The notes below the pieces were generated by a model. The model had not been told where the DNA came from. It saw only the letters and a program-made list of their open reading frames with translations, and did not search any database. From Leptospiraceae bacterium (GTDB lineage: Bacteria > Spirochaetota > Leptospiria > Leptospirales > Leptospiraceae): DNA of 64,000 nt. Positions within the stretch are counted from its first letter, which is position 1; each line of letters opens with the position of its first letter. The position numbers and the translations under genes are program-made. Positions 9,522-19,030 of this stretch are shown here, one piece after another. The stretch covers positions 186,001-250,000 of the forward strand of contig JAKRSH010000043.1 of NCBI GenBank assembly GCA_022402465.1, read 5' to 3'.

Positions 9522-11696
9522 GTGCGTCTGCTCCAAGAAATTTATTTACCAATACTCGAAATGGGGATCTCCATACTCATTGGTGTATTGTTTTTTGGCA
9601 CTCAGCTATTGCTTGTCTCAACCTCTGTAGAAACAATAAATTTCCTAGGAAGGTATCCAGAGCTTTTAGCAATTTCCATCATCTCTTCCTTGTCTGGCTA
9701 TTTAATCTATGCTTTCATAAGTAAGGGACTCAAGAAAAATCTAATTCGAATTGCTATTTACTCACTAATTGCAATTTGTATTTGGATTGTTTTTATAATT
9801 GATAGACCTGTATTATTAGAAAGTATCTTTTATCAAAATTCCACCCGCTTACTCATTGTCTTATCCTTTTTGATAATTGGAATCTTGCTTTCAGACCAAA
9901 AAGAGGTCCAAAAAGGAGGCTTTCTTATTGGGATGCTATTCTTTTTATTCCTAGGCGAATTCTTACAATTTACAAATGAAAGTTTAAAATGGATTCTGCT
10001 TTTTCTTCTTATAGGATTATTCATAAATTATTTACTTAGAACATATTTATTTCTAAAAAATCAATTTCTTCCAACAAGGCTTTCCAGAAGAAATTATAAA
10101 TACTTTATTCCACTCTACCAAAGCTTTCTCATTTTATTTGTTATAACCATAGGCACTTATTTCTATAGAAATCTTTTATCCTTGGATTTAGTTTTAATTG
10201 TTTTTCTAACGACTTATACAATTACAAGAAGCATAGCTATTTATAAGATTCCGGAACAAGTTCATAGAATAGGCTTTATCTACGGACGGTACTTACTGAC
10301 TATTTCATTTATACTGTATGCTGCGAGCTATTCCTGGAATAATTTATTCTATGGCTTAATAATTGCTATCGCAGTTGGCTTAGGATTTTTTAGACCTTCT
10401 CAATCCAATGAAAGATTCAATCAACAACCCATACTCCTAGGCATCCTGGGTTTGATTGTCTGCGGGCTGATAATATATATAACAAAATACAATATCCTAT
10501 TTATTCATCTTTTATTCTTGATATATGCAATCATTTATTTACCAATTCAAGGTAAAACAATCATGAATCCTATAGATAAACAAGCTCCCCTCATCGTAGG
10601 CATGTTGCTATCTATGTTATTATTTCAAATTCCATCCAAAGCAATCCCACAAACTATTCGAATACAACAAAACTATGTTAATGAGCCTATCCCTTTTTAT
10701 CTTAGCAATCTTTTCGAAGAAAATAAAATCTATACTTTTATCCAATCCAATCTTCCCTATTCTAGTCCTGTTGAATTTCCAACTGAAGATGAGATTATCG
10801 GTACAATTCCAATTCTTGGATTCAACCAAGAAAATAAATATTTAAAATACTATTGGATCTATCTAACAGAAAGAAATATTCCTCATTATATTTTAGTTTC
10901 AGAATCAGAAGAAATTAGAGCAAGAGCAAGCTCTGTTTTGAGTGGTATGAGTTCTGTGAACTATCCAGGATTTACAATTTATTATTTTCCTGAGTCTATC
11001 AAACCTGCATGGTCAAGTAAGCTATCTAAGGATTGGAAATTTACTTCTATCAATGATAAATTAAAATCTGCAAAAGATTGGAAGGAATTTCCTGCGATTT
11101 TTAACCAAATGTCTACCTACGGCGGCTCAGAAATAAGATCAGAGGTAGCAATTTATAAATCACTATTGCATGATTCAATATTAGAATATTGTAAATATTT
11201 TGCAGAAGAGCAAAGACATAGTGAATCCATTGATTGTATTGACTTGTCATTACGATTTGGGGACTTAGATATTGGAACCAAAGAGATTGCATTTGATGCT
11301 ATGAATTTTATCACTCCCTCTTCAAAGCACATAGCTTTATTGGAATATCTTTCTAAAGACCCAAAGTATAGAGCTAGCAGTCTTGCAAAATTATTTCCAC
11401 TCTATGACTCTATAGATGATTTTAAGAATTCTGTCGATGTAATACAAAGACTTAGAATTAGCTTACAAGAGAATAACCAAGAACAAGAATTACGCGATTT
11501 AGAGATAGAAGAAGCAAGGTATTTTATCAAGATGAACAAATGGGATGAGGCAAGTTCCGCTATTAGTTCTAACTTTCGAAAGTATCCACAATCAATCGTA
11601 TGGCAGAGATTAAATGAGGAACTTGCTAAATGGAAAGAGTCCAGAAGAAACTACTGGACTCCTAAAGAGAAGATAGACACTAAAAATATAAAGTAG
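9522..11696 (+). CDS. large polytopic membrane protein with helical C-terminal domain, unknown function
   Basis: A 724-residue protein I do not recognise. Residues 1 to about 380 contain about eleven to thirteen hydrophobic helices. The remaining 340 residues are soluble; a segment around 430-490 has a beta-alpha look, and the last 180 residues look like TPR-type helical repeats. The start is GTG at 9522 with no clear ribosome site; ATG codon 14 is an alternative. It is divergent from the GT2 glycosyltransferase and may share a promoter region with it. A polysaccharide export or modification role is conceivable from context but not shown. Confidence 0.7.
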   Translation: MRLLQEIYLPILEMGISILIGVLFFGTQLLLVSTSVETINFLGRYPELLAISIISSLSGYLIYAFISKGLKKNLIRIAIYSLIAICIWIVFIIDRPVLLESIFYQNSTRLLIVLSFLIIGILLSDQKEVQKGGFLIGMLFFLFLGEFLQFTNESLKWILLFLLIGLFINYLLRTYLFLKNQFLPTRLSRRNYKYFIPLYQSFLILFVITIGTYFYRNLLSLDLVLIVFLTTYTITRSIAIYKIPEQVHRIGFIYGRYLLTISFILYAASYSWNNLFYGLIIAIAVGLGFFRPSQSNERFNQQPILLGILGLIVCGLIIYITKYNILFIHLLFLIYAIIYLPIQGKTIMNPIDKQAPLIVGMLLSMLLFQIPSKAIPQTIRIQQNYVNEPIPFYLSNLFEENKIYTFIQSNLPYSSPVEFPTEDEIIGTIPILGFNQENKYLKYYWIYLTERNIPHYILVSESEEIRARASSVLSGMSSVNYPGFTIYYFPESIKPAWSSKLSKDWKFTSINDKLKSAKDWKEFPAIFNQMSTYGGSEIRSEVAIYKSLLHDSILEYCKYFAEEQRHSESIDCIDLSLRFGDLDIGTKEIAFDAMNFITPSSKHIALLEYLSKDPKYRASSLAKLFPLYDSIDDFKNSVDVIQRLRISLQENNQEQELRDLEIEEARYFIKMNKWDEASSAISSNFRKYPQSIVWQRLNEELAKWKESRRNYWTPKEKIDTKNIK

Positions 11697-11707
11697 CTTT
11701 TCTTATA

Positions 11708-11729
11708 AAAGATAATCTATTTTATCTTT
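11708..11729. terminator. possible bidirectional terminator
   Basis: A 7-bp stem, AAAGATA with TATCTTT, and an 8-base loop lie between two convergent genes and include the stop codon of the minus-strand gene. A T-rich run follows on the plus strand. The stem is AT-only and weak, so the call is tentative. Confidence 0.35.
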
Positions 11730-12196
11730 CTTCTTTTCATATACATTGCTAGAGTCTTAGAAACCTCGGTTTGAACTTTCTTACGAAACATAGGAGTCCA
11801 GCCTAGGAATAATCCTGGTAGGCCAAATGCCATGCGAGACCATTTCCAAAACGGAAAGCTATCTTTATGTTCCAATATCTTTCCATCTTTAAATTTAAAT
11901 TCAGCGTGAATTTTATTGTGAACGGTTCGTCCAGTCTTTGAAAATTTATAAACAGCTTCCCAATCCGCAGATCCTTTGTTATCATCTGCTGAAGCAGAAG
12001 TACATTCAATGGTTCCATTCGGGTCCATGCCTTCAAGCAACATCGCCCACATACCGTAGCATTCTCTTCCTTTAAGATTTTGGAAGGCTGGATCCGAAAA
12101 GCTTGATTCTTCATGGTAAGCTTCTCCCATTTTGTCTGCCTTTCTTTCCGAGAAAGCCTTATAGAAATTACGAATTAGTTGTTCATTTGCGTGCAT
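11717..12196 (-). CDS. SnoaL/NTF2-like protein
   Basis: A 159-residue cytosolic protein with an NTF2/SnoaL-like cone fold by pattern. The N-terminal helix IRNFYKAFSERKADKM is followed by YHEESSFSDPAF, and the strand HNKIHAEFKFKDGKILEHKDSF is typical of this fold, where the pocket binds small hydrophobic ligands. Such proteins range from steroid isomerases to polyketide cyclases, and none of those functions can be assigned here. It follows lpd on the same strand after 70 bp, possibly as the end of the methyltransferase-lpd transcript. Confidence 0.7.
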   Translation of the reverse strand: MHANEQLIRNFYKAFSERKADKMGEAYHEESSFSDPAFQNLKGRECYGMWAMLLEGMDPNGTIECTSASADDNKGSADWEAVYKFSKTGRTVHNKIHAEFKFKDGKILEHKDSFPFWKWSRMAFGLPGLFLGWTPMFRKKVQTEVSKTLAMYMKRRKIK

Positions 12197-12266
12197 GGTT
12201 GCTTATTTTGTTTTCTGTTTTAAATTCTTCAAGTTATAAAACACTTTAATAAATTAATTTTTTCTT

Positions 12267-13694
12267 TTAAATATGAATAGCATGACCCAGGCTTGCTTCT
12301 GCTGCTTCCATAATGGTTTCTGAAATGGTAGGGTGAGCATGGATGGATCTAGCTAAATTATGTATCGTTAATTCTGCATTAGCTGCAAGAGTGATTTCAT
12401 TGATCATCTCTGTTGCAGAAGTGCCCACGATATGCGCTCCTAAGATAGCTCCTGTTTTTTTTTCATGCAAGATTTTTACAAATCCCTCTGAATCTCCCAC
12501 TGCCCGAGCTCTGCCATTTGCAGTGTAAGGAAATTTACCAACGGCATATTCCAAGCCAAGTTTCTTAGCCTTGTCTTCCGTCAAACCAACCGAGGCAACT
12601 TCTGGGTGGCAGTACGTGCAACCAGGAATTGCCTCATAATTGAGAAAATCAAAGTGTAAATTATGAGGATTCCCTTCTTGGATGGAGATATGCTCAGCAG
12701 CACGAATGCCTTCACTAGATGCAACATGTGCTAAAAGTGGCGTTGCAATACAATCTCCAATAGCATATATATTGGTAAGAGTGCTTCTGTAATAGGAATC
12801 TACATCTATGAAATTTTTAGATGTCTTAATCCCTAGATGATCTATACCTAATGATTCAGTATTTGGCATTACACCTATTCCAACTATCACCTTATCAACT
12901 TGAATGGAAATTTCTTTATTCTCACTATCTTGCAAAGTCAATTCAACTTGTTTAGAGACTTTTGCAGATAAGACTTTGGTAGATGTATGAAATTGGATTT
13001 TTCTCTTTTGGAAAGATCTTTCTAAAGTCTTAGAACTATCTTTATCTTCATTAGGAAGAAGATGCGGCAGGGCTTCAATAACAGTGACCTCAGAACCCAT
13101 AGAAGAATAGATATCAGCAAATTCTATACCTATGGCACCTGCCCCTATGATGGCAAGTTTTTGAGGTACTGCTTCTAATACCATAGCCTCCCGACTTGAT
13201 AGAACTTTATCTTGGTCAAAGGGCAGAAAGGGTAAGGGCCTGGGTCTTGCTCCTGTTGCAATGATGAAATACTTAGAGGAAATAGTTTCTATCACCTTAG
13301 CATCTTTATCTTGCACTTGGATGGTATTTTTATCTTGGAAAATTGCATTGCCTGCTATAACAGGGATTTTATTCTTTTTCATTAAGAAATCTACCCCCGA
13401 AGCCATTTGGTCAGCAACAGTTCGGGAATGTTTGATCACATCTGGGAAATGAAAGCTGAGTTTCTCGGCTCTTAGACCAAAGTGAGCTGCCTTTGCCATC
13501 TCTGTATAAAGATGTGCACTTTGTAACAATGCCTTGGTTGGAATACACCCCCAATTGAGACAGACTCCACCCATTTTCTCACGTTCAATAACTGCAACCG
13601 CTAGTCCTAATTGAGCAGCTCGAATTGCTGCTACATAACCACCTGGGCCTCCGCCTATTACTACAACTTGGAATTCTTTGGATTGGTTCGTCAT
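12267..13694 (-). CDS. lpdA: dihydrolipoamide dehydrogenase (E3)
   Basis: A flavoprotein that reoxidises dihydrolipoamide in 2-oxoacid dehydrogenase and glycine-cleavage complexes, passing electrons to NAD+. The 475 residues match the family. The FAD motif GGGPGGYVAA (14-23), the redox-active disulfide Cys45/Cys50 in GGVCLNWGCIPTK, the NAD motif GAGAIGIEFA, the second FAD motif AIGDC, and the C-terminal HAHPTISETIMEAA with its catalytic His-Glu pair are all present. It is 24 bp after a methyltransferase gene. The E1/E2 genes are not in the window, so the partner complex is unknown. Confidence 0.96.
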   Translation of the reverse strand: MTNQSKEFQVVVIGGGPGGYVAAIRAAQLGLAVAVIEREKMGGVCLNWGCIPTKALLQSAHLYTEMAKAAHFGLRAEKLSFHFPDVIKHSRTVADQMASGVDFLMKKNKIPVIAGNAIFQDKNTIQVQDKDAKVIETISSKYFIIATGARPRPLPFLPFDQDKVLSSREAMVLEAVPQKLAIIGAGAIGIEFADIYSSMGSEVTVIEALPHLLPNEDKDSSKTLERSFQKRKIQFHTSTKVLSAKVSKQVELTLQDSENKEISIQVDKVIVGIGVMPNTESLGIDHLGIKTSKNFIDVDSYYRSTLTNIYAIGDCIATPLLAHVASSEGIRAAEHISIQEGNPHNLHFDFLNYEAIPGCTYCHPEVASVGLTEDKAKKLGLEYAVGKFPYTANGRARAVGDSEGFVKILHEKKTGAILGAHIVGTSATEMINEITLAANAELTIHNLARSIHAHPTISETIMEAAEASLGHAIHI

Positions 13695-13718
13695 GCTTGC
13701 ACTCCTAGTGCAATGCTA

Positions 13719-14456
13719 CTATTTTTTCTTCAAAACGTAAAGGATTCTTCCACCGAATCTGCGGAATTTTTCACCAGAAAATCCACCGAATTGGTTTAGT
13801 ATTTCAAATTTACCATCTTTGATGGACGCTTCTAACTCCCTTGGGTAGAAGACTCGCATTACATGTTTGTCTTTAATATCGGATTTGTCTAAATGATACA
13901 CATAATTTACTTCGACCATAGTCTGGTCATCTGCTCTCGTTAATCGAAAACCACGATTTCTTCTAATATTTGTTGTGCCTATCTTTATATTAGCAACAAG
14001 CCCCAATGGCTTACGTTTGATCCTTTTGATGGGTTCTGCATTCCAGACATCAAGAATAAGAATTCCTGCTGTCTTGAGATTCTTATACGCATTTTGAAAA
14101 TATGTTTTAATCTCATCGTTGCTTGTGAGATAGTTAAAAGTACCAAACAGACATACTATGCCATCGACCGGCGATTTAAGTTTATAGTCTTCCATCTTTC
14201 CGACTTCAAATTTGCAATGGGGAAATCTCTTTTTAGCAATATCAACCATTTGCGGAGACGCATCTATCCCAAGAATTTTAAATCCCATTCCTTGTAAGTC
14301 TTTAACATGCTCACCCGAACCACATCCTATATCTAATGCAGTTTGAATCTTATGTCTTTTAAAAACTTCCGATATGAAATGTATTTCTTCATCCAGACGA
14401 CGCCCTGGTTTTTCTATTTCAAAATAGTATTCTGCAAGATCCGAGTAAAGTTTCAA
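13719..14456 (-). CDS. SAM-dependent class I methyltransferase
   Basis: A 245-residue cytosolic enzyme with a Rossmann methyltransferase fold. Motif I is ALDIGCGSGEHVKDL (about 40-54); the acidic end of strand 2 is GIDASPQMVDIAKKRF, and VDGIVCLFGTFNYL is the motif II region. The N-terminus YSDLAEYYFEIEKPGRR is typical of small-molecule methyltransferases of the Methyltransf_11/25 group. The substrate is unknown. It is upstream of lpd with 24 bp between them. It is divergent from the next gene across 73 bp. Confidence 0.85.
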   Translation of the reverse strand: MKLYSDLAEYYFEIEKPGRRLDEEIHFISEVFKRHKIQTALDIGCGSGEHVKDLQGMGFKILGIDASPQMVDIAKKRFPHCKFEVGKMEDYKLKSPVDGIVCLFGTFNYLTSNDEIKTYFQNAYKNLKTAGILILDVWNAEPIKRIKRKPLGLVANIKIGTTNIRRNRGFRLTRADDQTMVEVNYVYHLDKSDIKDKHVMRVFYPRELEASIKDGKFEILNQFGGFSGEKFRRFGGRILYVLKKK

Positions 14457-14529
14457 TTCTTCCCCCCGAGAAAAAGGATTCAGTCCTGCCCTTCTATCCC
14501 GATACTAATAATATAACGGCAGAATCATC

Positions 14530-15708
14530 ATGAAAAACAATCGAATATTTTTAATTCCTATAGTTCTATCTATACCTTTTATCTATTTAATATTAACTGG
14601 CAGCAAAGAAACCATATTCCTAGGGTTTATTTCCTTAGCCTTATTAACTCTTTTTCTCTATACTCTCAGACTCATGAGTGGAACGGAAAAAATAAGTATT
14701 AGATCCCAAGAACAAAATATAAATTCAAATTCTTTCCAAGAGCAAGAAAATGAGTTCCAAGAAGAAGAAAGTTTTAACCTTCCAATTGAGGCTAAAGAAA
14801 AAATCAATTACCAAGCTCTTTCCTTTTTTGAAAAGCCAACAAAGCTAGATAATATTATTCCTATCAATTTAGGAATCAGAGAAATTCGTAAGTCCCGATT
14901 TAAAAAAGAAACCTTAGGCCCTATGGTTAAAAGTTTTGTCCAAGAACTTCCCCTAAGAATTAAAACTGTCTCCTTACTTTTCTGTATTTATGAAAATTCC
15001 CTCTTCAAAGAATTTTTAATGCAGAGAGGATCCTTATTTATAGACTGTGATACGGATGCAGTATTGGAAGCAGAGGATAATGTTTGGGAATCTTTGTTAC
15101 AAAATGAATCTGTTTTATCTGAAGATGGAAGAAATCTCTATGTATGTATTGCAACACCAACTAAAATCCTAGGAATGGTTTCACTTGAATCCATCTCAGG
15201 TTTTCTTCCCAATGAAAAGAGATTAATCGAATTAGAATGCGAGAAGTTCGCCTTAGATTGGGAGGCAAGAACAGATTATGAACTTGCAATTCTAGATCCC
15301 AAAACCTTAGTCTATAACAAGAATCACTTTAATACGATACTTAGAGAAAAATTCTTCACCAGAGAAGAAGAATTTTCTCTTTTCGCCATAGAAGTCAGTG
15401 ACTCAAAAAATCGTGAAGAATTTATTTCCTATCTAGCAGAGAATCTTCCCTTTTCCATTTATAGAATGGATGAAAGTAAATTGGGCTTTTTCCTTTCATC
15501 TACTGAAATTGACAAACTCTCTGAGCAGCTAGATGCCATAGTTCAATCTTTGGATGAACAAGGATTCTTTGTGGAGTTTTATGTTGCATACTCTCCCAAA
15601 TCTAGAAAATTAGAATCTGCTTTAGAATGGGAAGAAGACATCAACCAACAATTGCTAATAGCAAAAAGAAAGAACATTGAGAAACAAAGACAAGTGGCGA
15701 ATGGATAA
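14530..15708 (+). CDS. membrane protein with GAF-like and degenerate GGDEF-like regions
   Basis: A 392-residue protein. Two close helices (6-25 and 30-50) anchor it, then comes an acidic linker of about 60 residues. Residues about 125-250 look like a GAF-type sensor fold. Residues about 255-385 begin with DPKTLVYNKNHFNTILREKF, which lines up with the DPLTGLYNRRYF opening of GGDEF domains. The GGDEF catalytic loop itself is not present, so cyclase activity is not expected. It starts a plus-strand group with a CheX-like gene (13 bp later) and a FapA-type gene. The domain calls are by eye. Confidence 0.55.
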   Translation: MKNNRIFLIPIVLSIPFIYLILTGSKETIFLGFISLALLTLFLYTLRLMSGTEKISIRSQEQNINSNSFQEQENEFQEEESFNLPIEAKEKINYQALSFFEKPTKLDNIIPINLGIREIRKSRFKKETLGPMVKSFVQELPLRIKTVSLLFCIYENSLFKEFLMQRGSLFIDCDTDAVLEAEDNVWESLLQNESVLSEDGRNLYVCIATPTKILGMVSLESISGFLPNEKRLIELECEKFALDWEARTDYELAILDPKTLVYNKNHFNTILREKFFTREEEFSLFAIEVSDSKNREEFISYLAENLPFSIYRMDESKLGFFLSSTEIDKLSEQLDAIVQSLDEQGFFVEFYVAYSPKSRKLESALEWEEDINQQLLIAKRKNIEKQRQVANG

Positions 15709-15721
15709 GAAGTAAAAAACT

Positions 15722-16270
15722 ATGGATCCTTTGTTAGATGAAAAGTTTATTCTTACGATCTCTCATGTTTTTCCAGATTTTATAAGAAAATCTCTTCACA
15801 TCCAAGCCATAAGGGAAGCGTACGGACCGTCCAAGAATGAAGGAATATGCTATGAAAGTTGCACGAGAGTTCCTTTTCATGGAGAAGTGAACGGTTCTAT
15901 GTTTTTGAGCATGGATGGATATACTAAACTCAAATTACTTCCTAAAATAGCCTCTGGTTTTGGTATAGATCCAACCACTCAGTCCCACTCAACATCAATA
16001 GTCTTAGAATTTGCTAACCAAATTTCTGCGGGCTTAATCAACGAGATGAGGCAAGGCAGATTTGAAATTGATATAAATCCACCTGAAGTATGGAATCACA
16101 AGGTATTTCCTATTGATTTAAGAACTTATAGACAGTATATTCTAATTTACTTCTTAGCAGATAAAAGAGAGAAACTCAATCTTGGACGAATAAATTTAAT
16201 ACTATTACTTGAAAAATATAAAAATGCAATCCTAGATCATCATCCTGACAAGATAAGTAATTTAGAATAA
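15722..16270 (+). CDS. CheX/CheC-like protein (tentative)
   Basis: A 182-residue soluble protein. The order of features resembles CheX-type phosphatases: an N-terminal helix (DEKFILTISHVFPDFIRK), a strand pair with HGEVNGSMFLSMDG, and a long helix SIVLEFANQISAGLINEM where CheX has its E-x2-N active motif. EFANQ fits E-x2-N. CheX removes phosphate from CheY in chemotaxis. It directly follows the degenerate-GGDEF gene, within 13 bp, with a shared transcript likely. An unrelated alpha/beta protein cannot be ruled out. Confidence 0.45.
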   Translation: MDPLLDEKFILTISHVFPDFIRKSLHIQAIREAYGPSKNEGICYESCTRVPFHGEVNGSMFLSMDGYTKLKLLPKIASGFGIDPTTQSHSTSIVLEFANQISAGLINEMRQGRFEIDINPPEVWNHKVFPIDLRTYRQYILIYFLADKREKLNLGRINLILLLEKYKNAILDHHPDKISNLE

Positions 16271-16275
16271 AATTA

Positions 16276-16304
16276 TTGACTAAAAAAGAATACCAGTCTA
16301 TTAT
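16276..16304 (+). promoter_or_regulatory. sigma-70-type promoter for the FapA-family gene
   Basis: TTGACT at 16276-16281 and TATTAT at 16299-16304 are separated by exactly 17 bases. It lies in the 128-bp gap before the FapA-type gene and would give a leader of about 88 bases. This splits the gene from the two upstream genes as a separate transcription unit. Confidence 0.6.
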
Positions 16305-16398
16305 TCTATTAGTATTTAATTTAAAATTTCAATTTTTATAGAATTAGATTAAAATGACTTTTCTTGAATTTTGAGCTATCAGAAATTGTACCTACTGT

Positions 16399-17931
16399 AT
16401 GGAAGAAAACAAAAAGGATCCAAATCAAAATTCCTCACCTGAGCCGAATTTTTCAAATCACAAAGTTTTTGATGTTGATAGGGGCCTCGAACTAAAAATT
16501 GATCCAAATGGACTTACCGTTACTTTACAAGTTAGACCAAATTTACTCACTTCAAGAGAAGTAAGCATTTCTGATTTTTATTATACTTTTGAAAGATATA
16601 ATATTTCTACCAAGCAGGTCTTAGAAGATAAACTGAATGGAATGCTTGCTCAAATTAATGAACTCATAAAGAAAAATGATAATCTAAAGCAAATACTTTC
16701 CTTTGAAATAGCCAAGGGAACTCCTGCCATCGAAGGAGAAGATGGTTGGATTAAATTTTTGTTCCCAAGAGCCAAAAGAGTTACCATCAAGGAGGATGGA
16801 ACTGCTGATTTTAGGAATATAGAACGATATATTCATGTTAATAAATCAGATAAAGTTGCTATAGTATTCGAAGGTACAAATGGTACGGATGGTATCAACG
16901 TATATGGAGATATTATCCATCCCAAGCCCACCAAGAAACCAAAATTAATTGTTGGTAAGAATGTATCTTCTTCTGAAGAGAGATACACAGAAGATCCTCA
17001 GAAGTTAGTAAATGTATACTATGCTACCTGCAATGGTGTTATTTTCACTACAGATAACTCTGTAACTGTTTCGCCAGAGTTAAATATTGATTCAGATGTT
17101 GGACTCGAAACTGGGAATATCAATTTTGAAGGTACAATACGCGTTAAAGGGAATGTAGTGGAAGGTGCGGTTGTTAATTGTAAATCTAGTTTATTTGTTG
17201 CAGGGAATGTAGAAAGCAATGATGTTCAAGTTGCTGAAAATCTTGAGATCAAAGGTGGAATCAAAGGCAAGGATAAAGCAAAAGGAAAGATCATGGTTAA
17301 AGGTGATCTTCATGCAAAATATATTGAGAATGCCAATGTAGAAGTACATGGGGATTTAATTATTGAAAATTATATTTTGAACTCTAAAATCAATTGTTTA
17401 GGAACTATATTCGTATCTTCAGATTCAGGTTCCATTATTACTTCTGATATAATTTGCTTCCAAGCTGTATCTGTTTCTAACTTGGGTTCTTCTGCTCAAT
17501 TGGACACAACTTTAGAAGTTGGTTTTCATTTTCTGAATGATTCCTTATATACCATTGGCTCTGAGAAATTGAAAACATTCAATATAGAACTTGCTGAAAT
17601 TGAACCAAAATTATTAAAAATTAAAGAAGTAATCCAAAGATCTCGCGGTAAGCTGGATGAAGCGAAGAAAGTAGAATTCAAAAACTACTTCGAGAGTTAT
17701 GCGAAGAAAAAGAAAGCTGTGGATATCTTTGCTTTAAAATTAGACCAACTTAAATCCGAGAGATTCAACTCTGAACCAGTAAAGGTTGTAGTAAGACATG
17801 GAGCTTATCCAGGTGTAATTATAAAATATAGAAGACAAATTGAAAAGATCAACAAATACCAATCTTCCTTTATGTTGAACTTTTTCCCAAGCCAAGACAA
17901 GGCTGTTATGGTAGCCTGGAAGGCAAATTAA
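16399..17931 (+). CDS. FapA-family (DUF342) polymer-forming protein
   Basis: A 510-residue cytosolic protein of the FapA/DUF342 family. Residues about 20-240 include the N-terminal FapA region with GTPAIEGEDGWIKFLF and GTNGTDGINVYGD, which match the family's conserved G-D-G segments. Residues about 240-370 form a right-handed beta-helix with repeating runs such as INFEGTIRVKGNVVEGA and IKGGIKGKDKAKGKI. A coiled coil (about 395-450) and a short C-terminal domain follow. Members are linked to polar placement of flagella and chemotaxis arrays in some bacteria, which suits the CheX-like neighbour, but the local role is inferred. Confidence 0.88.
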   Translation: MEENKKDPNQNSSPEPNFSNHKVFDVDRGLELKIDPNGLTVTLQVRPNLLTSREVSISDFYYTFERYNISTKQVLEDKLNGMLAQINELIKKNDNLKQILSFEIAKGTPAIEGEDGWIKFLFPRAKRVTIKEDGTADFRNIERYIHVNKSDKVAIVFEGTNGTDGINVYGDIIHPKPTKKPKLIVGKNVSSSEERYTEDPQKLVNVYYATCNGVIFTTDNSVTVSPELNIDSDVGLETGNINFEGTIRVKGNVVEGAVVNCKSSLFVAGNVESNDVQVAENLEIKGGIKGKDKAKGKIMVKGDLHAKYIENANVEVHGDLIIENYILNSKINCLGTIFVSSDSGSIITSDIICFQAVSVSNLGSSAQLDTTLEVGFHFLNDSLYTIGSEKLKTFNIELAEIEPKLLKIKEVIQRSRGKLDEAKKVEFKNYFESYAKKKKAVDIFALKLDQLKSERFNSEPVKVVVRHGAYPGVIIKYRRQIEKINKYQSSFMLNFFPSQDKAVMVAWKAN

Positions 17932-17969
17932 AACAGAAGTAACCTTGTTCAAATAGGAACAATCATATT

Positions 17970-18947
17970 ATGATCTCTGAAAATCTTTCGGAAATTCAAA
18001 ACTCTTTGCACTCTATTGCATTAGAATGCGGATTTGAAATGCTTGGATTCACTGAGGCAAGTATTCCTGATAAAGACCAAGGCAATATTCAAGCTTTTAT
18101 AGATAAAAATTATTATGGTTCAATGGCATGGTTCCCTGAAAGGCAAAATATTCGTGTTAGCTTTGAGAACCTAGGCTTCTCAGTTGCAAGTTGTATAGTT
18201 CTTGGAATGGTATATAAACCAAGCGAGGAATCAGAAAAATCTTGCGAAGCAATTCTAGATTCTGTTTCTAAGTATGCCTGGGGCCAAGACTACCACCAAG
18301 TCTTAAAGGATAAAGCGAAACCTCTTCTTAAATACTTAAGATCTCACTTTCCAAATTATAAATTCAGACAAGCTGTTGATTCACTTCCTATTCCAGAAAA
18401 AATATTGGCAAGAGATGCAGGCTTAGGTTGGATAGGAAAGCATACAATACTTATAAATTCAAATTTCGGTTCTTATTTCTTTCTAACAGTTATCCTTTCA
18501 GAGAAGGTTCTTCACCTAATAGATACAGAGATGATTGCCTTTAAAATGCCTACCAAAGATAGGTGTGGCACTTGTACGGCTTGTATAGATGCTTGCCCAA
18601 CAAATGCTATCGTAGATGCCTACCAATTAGATTCTAATTTATGCATCTCGCATAATACAATAGAATTAAAAGATCCAAGCTTTGATGAAGATACCAAAAA
18701 TCATGGTTGGGTCTATGGCTGTGATATCTGCCAAGATATATGCCCATGGAATAAAACTGTCGCTAGAAAAAAAAATATCCATTCAAAGGTAGAAGAATTT
18801 AAGCCTATACAATTTTTCTCTGAATCATCCGAAATCTTTCATGAACTGGATGAACAGGATTTTGAACAAGCCTTTGAAAATTCTGCAATTCTAAGAATAG
18901 GGTATAAAAATTGGAATAGAAATATTAAACAAAAAGATACTTTCTAA
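17970..18947 (+). CDS. queG: epoxyqueuosine reductase
   Basis: Cobalamin and iron-sulfur enzyme that makes the last step of tRNA queuosine synthesis, reducing epoxyqueuosine. It has 325 residues, slightly shorter than typical (350-380). The catalytic Asp137 lies in VDSLPIPEKILARDAGLGWI, the first 4Fe-4S motif is RCGTCTACIDACPTNA (Cys199, 202, 205, 209), the linker CISHNTIE is present, and the second cluster is GCDICQDICPWN. It starts 38 bp after the FapA gene and is probably co-transcribed. The C-terminal HEAT repeat found in longer members is missing here, as in many bacteria. Confidence 0.95.
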   Translation: MISENLSEIQNSLHSIALECGFEMLGFTEASIPDKDQGNIQAFIDKNYYGSMAWFPERQNIRVSFENLGFSVASCIVLGMVYKPSEESEKSCEAILDSVSKYAWGQDYHQVLKDKAKPLLKYLRSHFPNYKFRQAVDSLPIPEKILARDAGLGWIGKHTILINSNFGSYFFLTVILSEKVLHLIDTEMIAFKMPTKDRCGTCTACIDACPTNAIVDAYQLDSNLCISHNTIELKDPSFDEDTKNHGWVYGCDICQDICPWNKTVARKKNIHSKVEEFKPIQFFSESSEIFHELDEQDFEQAFENSAILRIGYKNWNRNIKQKDTF

Positions 18948-19030
18948 TCAAGGATTCTCTAGTTATTATGAATATAAGGAATTTATCTTTTTAGATTATA
19001 CTTTTGAAAAAGAAAAGAAAATGAAATAAT

